A stretch of 64,000 bases of DNA from Micromonospora marina (GTDB lineage Bacteria; Actinomycetota; Actinomycetes; Mycobacteriales; Micromonosporaceae), in assembly GCF_900091565.1 (NCBI RefSeq), contig NZ_FMCV01000002.1, positions 186,001-250,000 on the forward strand, in the 5' to 3' direction. Below the pieces are notes generated by a model. The model did not search any database and was not told the origin of the DNA. It was given only the letters and a program-made list of their open reading frames with translations. The translations under genes were made by a program, and so were the position numbers. Position 1 is the first letter of the stretch. Every line of letters starts with the position of its first letter. Below, piece after piece: positions 1-7,561 of this stretch.

Positions 1-471
1 CTCTCGACGTCAGACACGCGCCGGTCGGCCTCGTTGCCGTCGGCTGCCTCGGGCGCGCCGGCGGCGGGCCGGCCGGGATCGACCCCCTCGGACACGGCGA
101 CCGGACCGGCGGCGGGCCGGCCGGGATCGACCCCCTCGGACGCGAAGACCGGGACGGCGCCGGACTCGTCGGCCAGATCCCGCCGAGGTGCGGCAGTGGA
201 GGACGGAGTGGGTGCGGCATCCGGAGCGACGGAGACGGGCCGGGGCCGGGCCGCCCGGTCCGCCGGCGGCCGCCGCGGCCAGGCCGTGCCACCTCAGCGG
301 CAGCCCGAGGCATCCGCACAGGTCGTACCGGCTGGCCCGGGGGACGAGGGGTCGAACATCGAGGAGCCGGACTCGAAGGGAACGGCGGCGGCACCTCAGG
401 ACTCCCCGGCCACGCCGTCAGGCCGGACCGACCCGCCGACCACCGAGAGCACCCGCCGTCGAGGCCGCTGA
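1..471 (+). CDS. C-terminal part of a Pro/Ala/Thr-rich disordered protein (5' end outside window)
   Basis: The frame is open from the first base and ends with TGA at 469-471. Third codon positions are almost all G or C, as in real genes here, so I read it as the tail of a gene that begins before the window. The visible 156 residues are low complexity (Ala, Pro, Gly, Thr, Ser, Arg), contain a 16-residue tandem repeat starting AAGRPGSTPSD, and end in a basic TRRRGR. No folded domain, membrane segment or catalytic motif is visible. It could be the cytoplasmic or linker tail of a larger protein; the function cannot be judged. Confidence 0.55.
   Translation, partial: LSTSDTRRSASLPSAASGAPAAGRPGSTPSDTATGPAAGRPGSTPSDAKTGTAPDSSARSRRGAAVEDGVGAASGATETGRGRAARSAGGRRGQAVPPQRQPEASAQVVPAGPGDEGSNIEEPDSKGTAAAPQDSPATPSGRTDPPTTESTRRRGR
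58..153 (+). repeat. 48-bp in-frame tandem repeat, two units
   Basis: The first 36 bases of each unit (58-93 and 106-141) are identical; the last 12 bases differ. Being 48 bp it keeps the reading frame and adds 16 residues per copy (AAGRPGSTPSD core). It looks like a recent slippage or unequal-crossover expansion inside a disordered region. Confidence 0.8.
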
Positions 472-525
472 GCAGACCCGCCGAGACCCTATGCGCGATC
501 TTGGAGTCGGGGAAGGGGAGCAGGG

Positions 526-2004
526 TCAGTCGACGGGCCAGGTGTGGACCGGCTCGTTGCCGCGCTGCAGCTCGGCGTACCGCTGGACCATGTGGTGCAG
601 CGCGGCCTCCCGGTCCAGGCCCCGGTTCCGCTCGGCCGTCCACACCGTCTCGGTCTGCCAGACCGCACCGTTGCGGCCGGTACGGCAGCGGCCCTCGATG
701 ACGCCGAGCAGGCGGTCCCGCTCGGCCGGGGCGACACCGAACCGGTCCAGGCCCTCCGCGGCCACCGGCAGCAGCGTGTCCAGCACGAGCGTGGTCACCG
801 GCACGTCCCCGAGCCGGGGCCAGTGCAGGACCGCCTCGATGCCGCGCCGGGCCGCGGCGTGGAAGTTCTCCTCCGCCGAGCTGAACGTCAACTGGCTCCA
901 GATCGGGCGGTCCGACTCGGCGAGGCCGCGGGCCAGCCCGAAGTAGAACGCGGCGTTGGCGAGCATGTCCACCACTGTCGGGCCGGCGGGCAGCACCCGG
1001 TTCTCCACCCGCAGGTGCGGGCGGTCGTTCATGATGTCGTAGACCGGCCGGTTCCAGCGGTAGACGGTGCCGTTGTGCAGCCGCAGCTCACCGAGCTGGG
1101 GCACGCCACCGGCGTGCAGCACCTCGACCGGGTCCTCCTCCTCGCAGATGGGCAGCAGCGGCGGGAAGTAGCGGACGTTCTCCTCGAACAGGTCGAAGAT
1201 CGAGGTGATCCACCGTTCACCGAACCACACCCGGGGGCGTACGCCCTGGGCCTTCAGCTCGTCCGGGCGGGTGTCGGTGGCCTGCTGGAACAGCGCGATC
1301 CGGGTCTCCGCCCAGAGTTGCCGGCCGTAGAGGAACGGCGAGTTGGCGCCGATGGCGACCTGCACGCCGGCGATCGCCTGGGACGCGTTCCAGTAGTCGG
1401 CGAAGCTGTCCGGCGCGACCTGGAGGTGGAACTGGAGGCTGGTGCAGGCGGCCTCCGGCGCGATCGAGTCGGTGTGCGTCCGCAGCCGTTCGACACCGTT
1501 GATGTCCAGTTCGATGTCCTCGCCGCGGGCGCCGACGATCTGGTCGTTGAGGACGCGGTACCGCTCGTTGGTGGAGAGGTTGTCGGCGACCAGGTGGCGT
1601 TCGGTGAGCGTGGGCAGGATGCCGACCATCATGATCGTCGCATCGGACTTGGCGGCCCGCTCGTCGGCGCGGCTGAGGCTGCTGCGCAGGTCCTGCTCGT
1701 AGTCGGCGAAGCCGCTGCCCTCGATCAGCCGGGGTGAGGCGTTCAGTTCGAGGTTGAACTGCCCCAGTTCGGTCTGGAACAGCGGGTCGGCGATGTCGGC
1801 CAGGATCTGATCGTTGCGCATGGCCGGTTCGGCGGCGGCGTCGATCAGGTTCAGCTCGATCTCCAGCCCGGTCATCGGACGGTCGGCGTCGAAGCCGAAG
1901 TCGTCGAGCATCAGCGCGAAGACGTCCAGGCACCGCCGGACCTTCTGCCGGTAGCGGACCCGATCCTCGCGGGAGAAGGCGCCCTGCTCGACGTCTCTGC
2001 CCAT
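526..2004 (-). CDS. Glutamate-cysteine ligase family 2 (GCS2) protein
   Basis: A 492-residue protein resembling the GCS2 family of carboxylate-amine ligases, which make gamma-glutamyl-type amide bonds with ATP. The N-terminal third has the family-like GLEIELNLID and GQFNLELNASPRL segments; later parts include GANSPFLYG and LRLHNGTVYRWNRPVYD. The ATG at 2002-2004 is chosen because GGGAGG lies five bases upstream; the open frame continues to 2148 without another good ribosome site. An inverted repeat at 2028-2045 (arms CGGAAC/GTTCCG) sits close to the start and could be an operator. The true substrate is unknown; members are often annotated only as glutamate-cysteine ligase family. Confidence 0.8.
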   Translation of the reverse strand: MGRDVEQGAFSREDRVRYRQKVRRCLDVFALMLDDFGFDADRPMTGLEIELNLIDAAAEPAMRNDQILADIADPLFQTELGQFNLELNASPRLIEGSGFADYEQDLRSSLSRADERAAKSDATIMMVGILPTLTERHLVADNLSTNERYRVLNDQIVGARGEDIELDINGVERLRTHTDSIAPEAACTSLQFHLQVAPDSFADYWNASQAIAGVQVAIGANSPFLYGRQLWAETRIALFQQATDTRPDELKAQGVRPRVWFGERWITSIFDLFEENVRYFPPLLPICEEEDPVEVLHAGGVPQLGELRLHNGTVYRWNRPVYDIMNDRPHLRVENRVLPAGPTVVDMLANAAFYFGLARGLAESDRPIWSQLTFSSAEENFHAAARRGIEAVLHWPRLGDVPVTTLVLDTLLPVAAEGLDRFGVAPAERDRLLGVIEGRCRTGRNGAVWQTETVWTAERNRGLDREAALHHMVQRYAELQRGNEPVHTWPVD

Positions 2005-2207
2005 GTGTCCTCCCGGCGCCGGTGCGACGGAACCGTACCGTTCCGCAACGCATTGTGAACCATTCAGGTGGTGGACGTAAGTGCGCCCGCCCCGCCACCC
2101 GGCTGGACGGGCGGCAGGTCTGCACCTGTACCCCGTCACCGCCGTCACCAGCGCGTGCGGGCGGAGAACTTCGCGTGACGATTCGCACCGCCGGGGCGTA
2201 CCCGAGA

Positions 2208-2242
2208 AGGGCCCGCACCGTCGGCGAGACGGCGCGGGCCCT
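2208..2242 (-). terminator. Hairpin terminator downstream of yceI
   Basis: Arms AGGGCCCGC (2208-2216) and GCGGGCCCT (2234-2242) pair perfectly, with a second inner pairing CCGTC/GACGG. It lies 17 bases beyond the stop of the yceI-like gene. There is no long U tract, as is usual for actinomycete hairpin terminators. Confidence 0.6.
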
Positions 2243-2258
2243 GCGGCGGGTGCCGGGC

Positions 2259-2840
2259 TCAGCCCTGGCGGATGGCCTCACCCTCGATCTCGATCTTGAC
2301 CTTGCGGCCGACCAGGACGCCACCGGTCTCCAGCGCGACGTTCCAGGTCAGACCGTAGTCCTCCCGGTCGATCTCGGTGGAGGCGGAGAAGCCGAAGATG
2401 TCCTGCCCGAACGGGCTGCGGCCGACGCCCTCGAACTCCACCTCGAGTTCGACCTGACGGGTCACGCCCTTGATGGTCAGCTCGCCGACGAGCACGAACT
2501 CGTTGCCCTCGCGGGACTTCACGGCGGTGCTGCGGAACTCCAGCGTCGGGTACTGCTCCGCGTCGAGGAACTCCGGGCTGCGCAGGTGCGCGTCGCGGTC
2601 GGCCTGGGCGGTGTTGATGCTGGCCGCCTGGATGCTGGCGGTGACCGAGGACTGCATCGGGTCGCCGGTGACGGTGATGCTCGCGGTGGCGTCCGCGAAC
2701 TCACCGCGTACCTTGCTGACCATCATGTGCCGCGCGACGAAGCCGACCCGCTTGTGCGCGGCGTCCAGCACGTAGGTGCCGGGGGTGGGGATGGTGAGAC
2801 CCTCCCAGTCGCGGGTAGTCGCCTCGGTGCTGCTGGTCAT
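2259..2840 (-). CDS. YceI family protein
   Basis: A 193-residue protein with the YceI pattern: GTYVLDAAHKRVGFVARH near the N terminus, a run of beta strands, and GxLTIKGVTRQVELEVEF in the middle. YceI proteins are lipocalin-like barrels that bind isoprenoid or amphiphilic molecules; many are secreted, but no signal peptide is seen here, so this one is probably cytoplasmic. The ATG at 2838-2840 has GGAGGAG upstream at normal spacing. It is divergently transcribed from a MarR regulator, and a palindrome overlaps its likely -10 box, so control by that regulator is probable (inference). Confidence 0.9.
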   Translation of the reverse strand: MTSSTEATTRDWEGLTIPTPGTYVLDAAHKRVGFVARHMMVSKVRGEFADATASITVTGDPMQSSVTASIQAASINTAQADRDAHLRSPEFLDAEQYPTLEFRSTAVKSREGNEFVLVGELTIKGVTRQVELEVEFEGVGRSPFGQDIFGFSASTEIDREDYGLTWNVALETGGVLVGRKVKIEIEGEAIRQG

Positions 2841-2889
2841 GATGCTCTCCTCCGGAGAAGAATGTTTAGGAACCCAACGACTGCCTGAG

Positions 2890-2929
2890 CAACTATAGTT
2901 GAGGCAATATTCCCCGTGTCAAGTATTGC
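2890..2929 (-). promoter_or_regulatory. yceI promoter overlapped by a putative MarR operator
   Basis: On the minus strand TTGACA (complement of 2917-2922) is followed after 17 bases by ACTATA (complement of 2894-2899), a near-consensus sigma-70 promoter. The -10 box lies inside the perfect 12-bp palindrome CAACTATAGTTG (2890-2901). A second inverted repeat GCAATA/TATTGC (2904-2909, 2924-2929) brackets the -35 box. Confidence 0.65.
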
Positions 2930-2941
2930 TAGGATGGTGGC

Positions 2942-3433
2942 GTGGACCAGAACGTGTTCGACGACCCCCGGATCACTGCCGTGGGCCTGCTCGTCGAGGC
3001 GCACGCCGGGCTCGCCGCCCGGTTCGCCGCCCAGTTCGAGGAGCACGGCCTCTCCCCGGTCGAGTTCGAGGTGCTGACCCGGCTCGCCCGCTCCCCCAAC
3101 AACCAGCTGCGGATGACCGATCTGGCCGCGCAGACCTCGCTCTCCACCAGCGGCGTGACCCGCGTGGTGGACCGGATGGAGCGCGACCGGCTGGTCTGCC
3201 GGCGCGCCTGCCCGTCCGACCGGCGCAGTTCCTTCGCGGTGGTCACCACCGCCGGGCTCAGGCGGCTGGACGACGTCCTTCCCGGCCACCTGCGCATCAT
3301 CGAGCAGTGGTTCACCAGCCAGCTCGACCCGGCACAGCTCGACGGGCTGCTGGACGGGCTGCGCCGGGTACGCGACGCGGTCCATCCGGGTGCCACGGCC
3401 GGCAGCACCGAGCCGGCCCAGGACGCCGCCTGA
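2942..3433 (+). CDS. MarR family transcriptional regulator
   Basis: A 163-residue MarR-type regulator. The winged-helix core spans roughly residues 35-105, with LTRLARSPNNQLRMTDLAAQT (helix-turn-helix entry), the recognition region STSGVTRVVDRME, and the wing RRACPSDRRSSFAVVT. MarR proteins are dimers that usually repress a neighbouring gene and respond to small phenolic or oxidant ligands. The GTG at 2942 follows a weak AGGATGG site. The divergent partner is yceI, and the shared 101-bp gap contains palindromes suited to a dimeric repressor. The ligand cannot be deduced. Confidence 0.88.
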   Translation: MDQNVFDDPRITAVGLLVEAHAGLAARFAAQFEEHGLSPVEFEVLTRLARSPNNQLRMTDLAAQTSLSTSGVTRVVDRMERDRLVCRRACPSDRRSSFAVVTTAGLRRLDDVLPGHLRIIEQWFTSQLDPAQLDGLLDGLRRVRDAVHPGATAGSTEPAQDAA

Positions 3434-3582
3434 CGGTCCGCAACCTGTCCGGCACTACCCGCCGGTCACCGGCAGAACGACCGGCAGAATCGCCCGAACG
3501 GCCGGGCAAAGCGGTCCACACACATCCGAATCGGTCGTCCGACCTCGGTAGTCTTCCAGCAGCGGGGGGCACCGGGGGGTGC

Positions 3583-3635
3583 TGGCGCGAGCGTGGAGCG
3601 AGGGGCAGCACCAGGGGGCTACTTCGCTCGCGCCA
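3583..3635. terminator. Inverted repeat between convergent genes
   Basis: TGGCGCGAGCG (3583-3593) and CGCTCGCGCCA (3625-3635) form a perfect 11-bp stem with a 31-base loop, located between the tail-to-tail marR (ends 3433) and HTH-NB-ARC gene (ends 3664). It is a reasonable bidirectional terminator; the long loop keeps confidence modest. Confidence 0.4.
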
Positions 3636-3663
3636 CCCCCGCGCCCCCACCTCCCCGCGCCGC

Positions 3664-6192
3664 TCACCGCCGCCGTCGCGCCGACAGGGAGAACAGCAAC
3701 TCCTCCTCCTGCGGCAGCAGGCCGACGCCGGTGACCTGCCGCGCCGCGTCCAGCCGGTCCAGCACTGCCGGATCAGCGGTACTGACCGCCAGCCCCACGA
3801 GCGCCTCGACCAGATCCCGCCGGTCGGCGACACCCTCGGCCGCGTCGGCAGCCGCGGCGAACCACTCCGCCGCCAGCTCCCGGTCTCCCCGGTGCAGCGC
3901 CACGTGCCCCTCGATCAACCCACGCAGCGCGTCCTCGGTGCGGGCGTTCCCACCCGGGCCGGGCGGGTCGAGCATCTCCACGGCCGGCGGCCGGCGCCGG
4001 CCCGGCACCACGCCCGACGGCCACAGCTCGGCGACCGTGGCCAGCGCCTCGTCGGCGCGCCCGGCATGGGCGAGCGCCAACCCGACCGCGCCGACCGTCC
4101 GGCGCCGACGCCCGGGATCACCCAGCTCCGCGAGCGCGGCCGCCACCCGGCGTCCCTGCTCGACCGCCTCGGCGTACCGGCCCTCCAGGCGGGTCAGCTC
4201 GGCCTGATCGGCCCGCGCCAGCACACGCAGGTGCTGGTCACCGCACTGCGCCGCCAGGCGGTCGACGGTGGCCAGCCGCCGCCGGGCGCCGGCCAGCCGC
4301 CCATCGCGTACGTCGTGCCAGGTCAGGTGCGCCTGGGCGACGGCCATCTCGCGTACCCGGTGGTGCCGGGTGGCCGACGCCAGCGCGGCCTCGGCCTGCT
4401 CGCGGGCCTCGTCGTGCGCGCCGAGCCCGGGCAGCAGCGCGCAGAGCACGGACCGGGCGGACAGTTCGCCGGTCACGTCGCCCGCCCCGGCGAAGACGGC
4501 CAGGGCGGCCCGGACCGCCGGCAGCTCCTCCGCGCCCGCCCCGTGCTCGGCGGCCAGCCGGGCCGCGCCCAGCATGGCCCAGGCCCGCAGCGTGGGCCGG
4601 GCACCCGCGGTACGCGGATCGGCGAGCAGCCGCCGCAGCCGGCGCCGGCCGGACACGTCCCGCCCGCGCAGCCGCCACCATCGGGGCAGCGAGGCGGCGA
4701 GCAGCAGCGCGGTCTCCGGTGCGTGCTCGGCGGCGTACGCCAGCGCAGCGGTGATGTCGCTCGTCGCCTCGTCGAGCACGTGCACCGCGCCGGACATCTG
4801 TGCGCCCACCAGCCCCGGCGCGGTGCGACGGACCAGACCGGCGATCACCGTGGCGTGCCGCATCCGGATCCGGTCGGCCTCGCCGTCGGCGTCGGCCTGC
4901 TCGGCGGCGAAGTCACGGACCGCGTCCAGCAGACGGAACCGGAACGGGCCGGTTCCCCGGACGCTGAGCAGGCCCAGTTCGCGCAGCCGGTCCAGCATCG
5001 GCGCGGCGTCCCACCGCCGGCCGCCGTCGGCGAGCAGTTCCTCGGCCAACTCGACCGACCAGCGGTTACGGAACGCGGACAGCCGCCGCAGCGCCGCCCG
5101 GTCGGCGGTGGCGAGCAGGTGATAGCTGGTCGCCACCGCGTCGCGTAGCGTCACCGTGCCGGTGGACGGGTCGGCGGGCTCCCAACCGGGGCGCACGCCG
5201 GTCAGGTCCAGGACGCGGTCGCCGTAGCGGTCGAGCAGCTCGGTGACGTCGAGGATGCGCCCCCGTGCGGCCATCAGCTCGATGGCGAGCGGCAGTCCGC
5301 CGAGCCGGCGCACGAGCGCGGCGAGCGCCGGCAACTGGGCCGGGGCCGGTGGTTCCCGGCGGGCCTGGGCGAACCGGGCGGCGAACAGCGCCGCCGCCGG
5401 CCAGCGGTCCAGGTCGGTCCGGTCGGCGGGCTCGGCGCCGGCCGGCGGTACGTCCAGCGGCGCGACCGGCCGGACCAGCTCGCCGGCCAGGCCGACCGGG
5501 CGGCGGCCGGTCACCAGCACCCGCAGCGTCGGTACGGCGACGGTCAGGACGCGGAGCGCCTCGGCCACCGCGTCCGGTGCCCGGTCGACGGCGTCGACGA
5601 GCAGCAGCGCCCGCCGGTCGCCGATCCGGCAGGTCAGGTCGGCCAGCCGGTGCACGCCGAACATCGACGCCGACGCGGCGAGCACGTCCGCGGGGTCGGA
5701 GCCCTCGCCCACGAGCACCCCGGCGACGCCCGCCGGGTGGTGGGCCGTCACCGCGTGCGCGACGGTCACCGCCAGCGCGGTCTTGCCCACCCCGGCGAGC
5801 CCCACCAGGCTCACCACCGGGTACGCGTCGAGCAGGCCGGACACCTCCGCCACATCCCGTTCGCGGCCGACCAGCGGTACGGGCTGCGGCAGCGCCACCG
5901 GCGGATCGTCATGGGCGGCGGGAAGGCGGGGTGCCGCGGGCCGGGCGGTGTCGACGAACTCCCGCCGCTCGTCACCGCTCAGGCCGAGCGCGTCGGCCAG
6001 CAGGTCGACCGTGGTGCGTTGGGGCCGGGTGGCCCGTCCCCGTTCCAGATCGCGGACCGTCCGTACGCCCACGCCGGCCCGGCCCGCCAGCTCCGCCTGG
6101 GTCAGGCCGACGGCGAGCCGGTGCCCGCGTAGCAGGTCGGACAGACCGGTACGACCGCCGGGGCCCCGCGCACGGTCATGATCCGGAGTCAT
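3664..6192 (-). CDS. HTH-XRE / NB-ARC ATPase / TPR-like transcriptional regulator
   Basis: An 842-residue multidomain regulator of the actinomycete AfsR-like STAND class. Residues about 17-75 are an XRE helix-turn-helix (LTQAELAGRAGVGVRTVRDL). The NB-ARC ATPase follows, with Walker A GLAGVGKT at 131-138 and Walker B LLLVD near 196-200. A winged-helix segment is followed by an alpha-helical, Ala/Leu-rich C-terminal half typical of TPR-like ligand sensors. Such proteins act as ATP-dependent switches controlling secondary metabolism or development; the target is unknown. I prefer the ATG at 6190-6192 over the GTG two codons upstream. TAATCT lies close upstream, so the mRNA may be nearly leaderless. 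Confidence 0.82.
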   Translation of the reverse strand: MTPDHDRARGPGGRTGLSDLLRGHRLAVGLTQAELAGRAGVGVRTVRDLERGRATRPQRTTVDLLADALGLSGDERREFVDTARPAAPRLPAAHDDPPVALPQPVPLVGRERDVAEVSGLLDAYPVVSLVGLAGVGKTALAVTVAHAVTAHHPAGVAGVLVGEGSDPADVLAASASMFGVHRLADLTCRIGDRRALLLVDAVDRAPDAVAEALRVLTVAVPTLRVLVTGRRPVGLAGELVRPVAPLDVPPAGAEPADRTDLDRWPAAALFAARFAQARREPPAPAQLPALAALVRRLGGLPLAIELMAARGRILDVTELLDRYGDRVLDLTGVRPGWEPADPSTGTVTLRDAVATSYHLLATADRAALRRLSAFRNRWSVELAEELLADGGRRWDAAPMLDRLRELGLLSVRGTGPFRFRLLDAVRDFAAEQADADGEADRIRMRHATVIAGLVRRTAPGLVGAQMSGAVHVLDEATSDITAALAYAAEHAPETALLLAASLPRWWRLRGRDVSGRRRLRRLLADPRTAGARPTLRAWAMLGAARLAAEHGAGAEELPAVRAALAVFAGAGDVTGELSARSVLCALLPGLGAHDEAREQAEAALASATRHHRVREMAVAQAHLTWHDVRDGRLAGARRRLATVDRLAAQCGDQHLRVLARADQAELTRLEGRYAEAVEQGRRVAAALAELGDPGRRRRTVGAVGLALAHAGRADEALATVAELWPSGVVPGRRRPPAVEMLDPPGPGGNARTEDALRGLIEGHVALHRGDRELAAEWFAAAADAAEGVADRRDLVEALVGLAVSTADPAVLDRLDAARQVTGVGLLPQEEELLFSLSARRRR

Positions 6193-6293
6193 GGGCACGA
6201 AGATTACGGATGGACTCCGACGCTCCGCAGCTCATCGTCAACCACCCGACCGTCCACCGCCGAAATCCGACAGGGGCGTGGTTCGGGGTGTCC

Positions 6294-7442
6294 TCACATG
6301 CCGAGGTCGCGCGCGATGATCATGCGCTGCACCTCGCTGGTGCCCTCGCCGATCTCCAGGATCTTCGAGTCGCGCCAGAAGCGGGCCACCGGGTACTCGT
6401 TCATGAAGCCGTACCCGCCGTGGATCTGCGTCGCCTCGCGGGCGTTGTCCACGGCGACGGTGGAGGCGTGCAGCTTGGCGATGGCCGCCTGGCGCTTGAA
6501 CGGCTCACCGGCGAGCATCCGGGCGGCCGCGTCGTAGTAGGCCAGCCGGGCCGTGTGCGCCTTCATCTCCATGTCCGCGATCTTGAACTGGATGGCCTGG
6601 TAGTTGCCGATCGGCTGGCCGAACGCCTGGCGCTCCTTGGCGTACTTGATCGACTCGTCCACGCAGCCCTGGGCCAGGCCGACGGCGAGCGCCGCGATGG
6701 CGATCCGGCCCTCGTCCAGGATGCGCAGGAACTGGGCGAAGCCCCGGCCGCGCTCGCCGAGCAGGTTGGCCGCCGGCACCCGGCAGTCGTCGAACGTCAG
6801 CTCGTGGGTGTCCGACGCGGTCCAGCCGACCTTCGAGTAGCCGGGCGCGACGGTGAAGCCGGGCGTACCCGACGGCACGATGATCGTGGACAGCTCCTTG
6901 CCGCCGTCCGGGCGCGTGCCGGTGACGGCGGTGACGGTGACCAGAGCGGTGATGTCGGTGCCGGAGTTGGTGATGAACGCCTTCGAGCCGTTGATCACCC
7001 ACTCGTCGCCGTCCAGGACCGCCCGCGTCCGGGTGCCGCCCGCGTCCGACCCGGTGCCCGGCTCGGTGAGCCCGAAAGCGGCCAGCGCCTCACCGCTGAG
7101 CAGCTTCGGCAGCCACTGCGCCTTCTGCTCCTCGGTGCCGAAGCGGTAGATCGGCATCGCGCCGAGCGACACCGCCGCCTCCAGCGTGATCGCCACGCTG
7201 GAGTCGACCCGGGCCAGTTCCTCCAGCGCCAGGCAGAGCGCGAAGTAGTCGCCGCCCATGCCGCCGTGCTCCTCCGCGAAGGGCAGGCCGAACAGGCCCA
7301 TCTTGCCCATCTGGCGGACCATCTCGTACGGGAAGGTGTGCTGCTCGTAGTGCTCGGCGATGGTGGGCGCGACCACCTCGCGGGCGAATTCCCGCACGCT
7401 CTCCCGCAGCGCCTGCTGCTCCTCGTCGAGCCGGAAGTCCAT
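6294..7442 (-). CDS. Acyl-CoA dehydrogenase, probably isovaleryl-CoA dehydrogenase
   Basis: A 382-residue FAD-dependent acyl-CoA dehydrogenase with the family signatures GLTEPGTGSDAGG (flavin/substrate region), FGQPIGNYQAIQFKIADM and IHGGYGFMNEYPVARFWRD, ending in the usual helical domain. Length is typical. It is the last gene of a cluster with carboxyltransferase, biotin carboxylase and HMG-CoA lyase genes, which makes isovaleryl-CoA (leucine breakdown) the likely substrate; another short branched acyl-CoA is possible. Start ATG 7440-7442 has AGGAGG seven bases upstream. The gap to the preceding carboxyltransferase gene holds two CGTTA-containing G/C-rich elements. Confidence 0.9.
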   Translation of the reverse strand: MDFRLDEEQQALRESVREFAREVVAPTIAEHYEQHTFPYEMVRQMGKMGLFGLPFAEEHGGMGGDYFALCLALEELARVDSSVAITLEAAVSLGAMPIYRFGTEEQKAQWLPKLLSGEALAAFGLTEPGTGSDAGGTRTRAVLDGDEWVINGSKAFITNSGTDITALVTVTAVTGTRPDGGKELSTIIVPSGTPGFTVAPGYSKVGWTASDTHELTFDDCRVPAANLLGERGRGFAQFLRILDEGRIAIAALAVGLAQGCVDESIKYAKERQAFGQPIGNYQAIQFKIADMEMKAHTARLAYYDAAARMLAGEPFKRQAAIAKLHASTVAVDNAREATQIHGGYGFMNEYPVARFWRDSKILEIGEGTSEVQRMIIARDLGM

Positions 7443-7502
7443 GTCGATCCTCCTGGAAAGGGCGGGCCGCCGGGCGCTCGTGACGCCGGGAGCGGCTGAA
7501 GC

Positions 7503-7556
7503 GTTAGGAGGGGCCCCTTTACATGCACCAGGCGTTAAGAGGGGGCCCTTCCTTAC
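7503..7556. repeat. Two similar G/C-rich near-palindromes with CGTTA(A/G)
   Basis: GTTAGGAGGGGCCCCTTTAC (7503-7522) and a longer relative at 7534-7556 (GTTAAGAGGGGGCCC... ending CTTAC) lie 31 bases apart, about three helical turns. Each is centred on a GGGCCC palindrome. From memory, similar elements recur between genes in Micromonospora. They could be terminator/REP-like elements or carry half-sites of the cluster's TetR regulator. Confidence 0.5.
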
Positions 7557-7561
7557 CGGGG

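Noticed and set aside
526..1737. Long plus-strand ORF antisense to the GCS2 gene, and similar long shadow ORFs throughout
   Set aside because: High GC makes stop codons rare in all frames; these frames lack third-position GC bias and family motifs, whereas the opposite strand has both.
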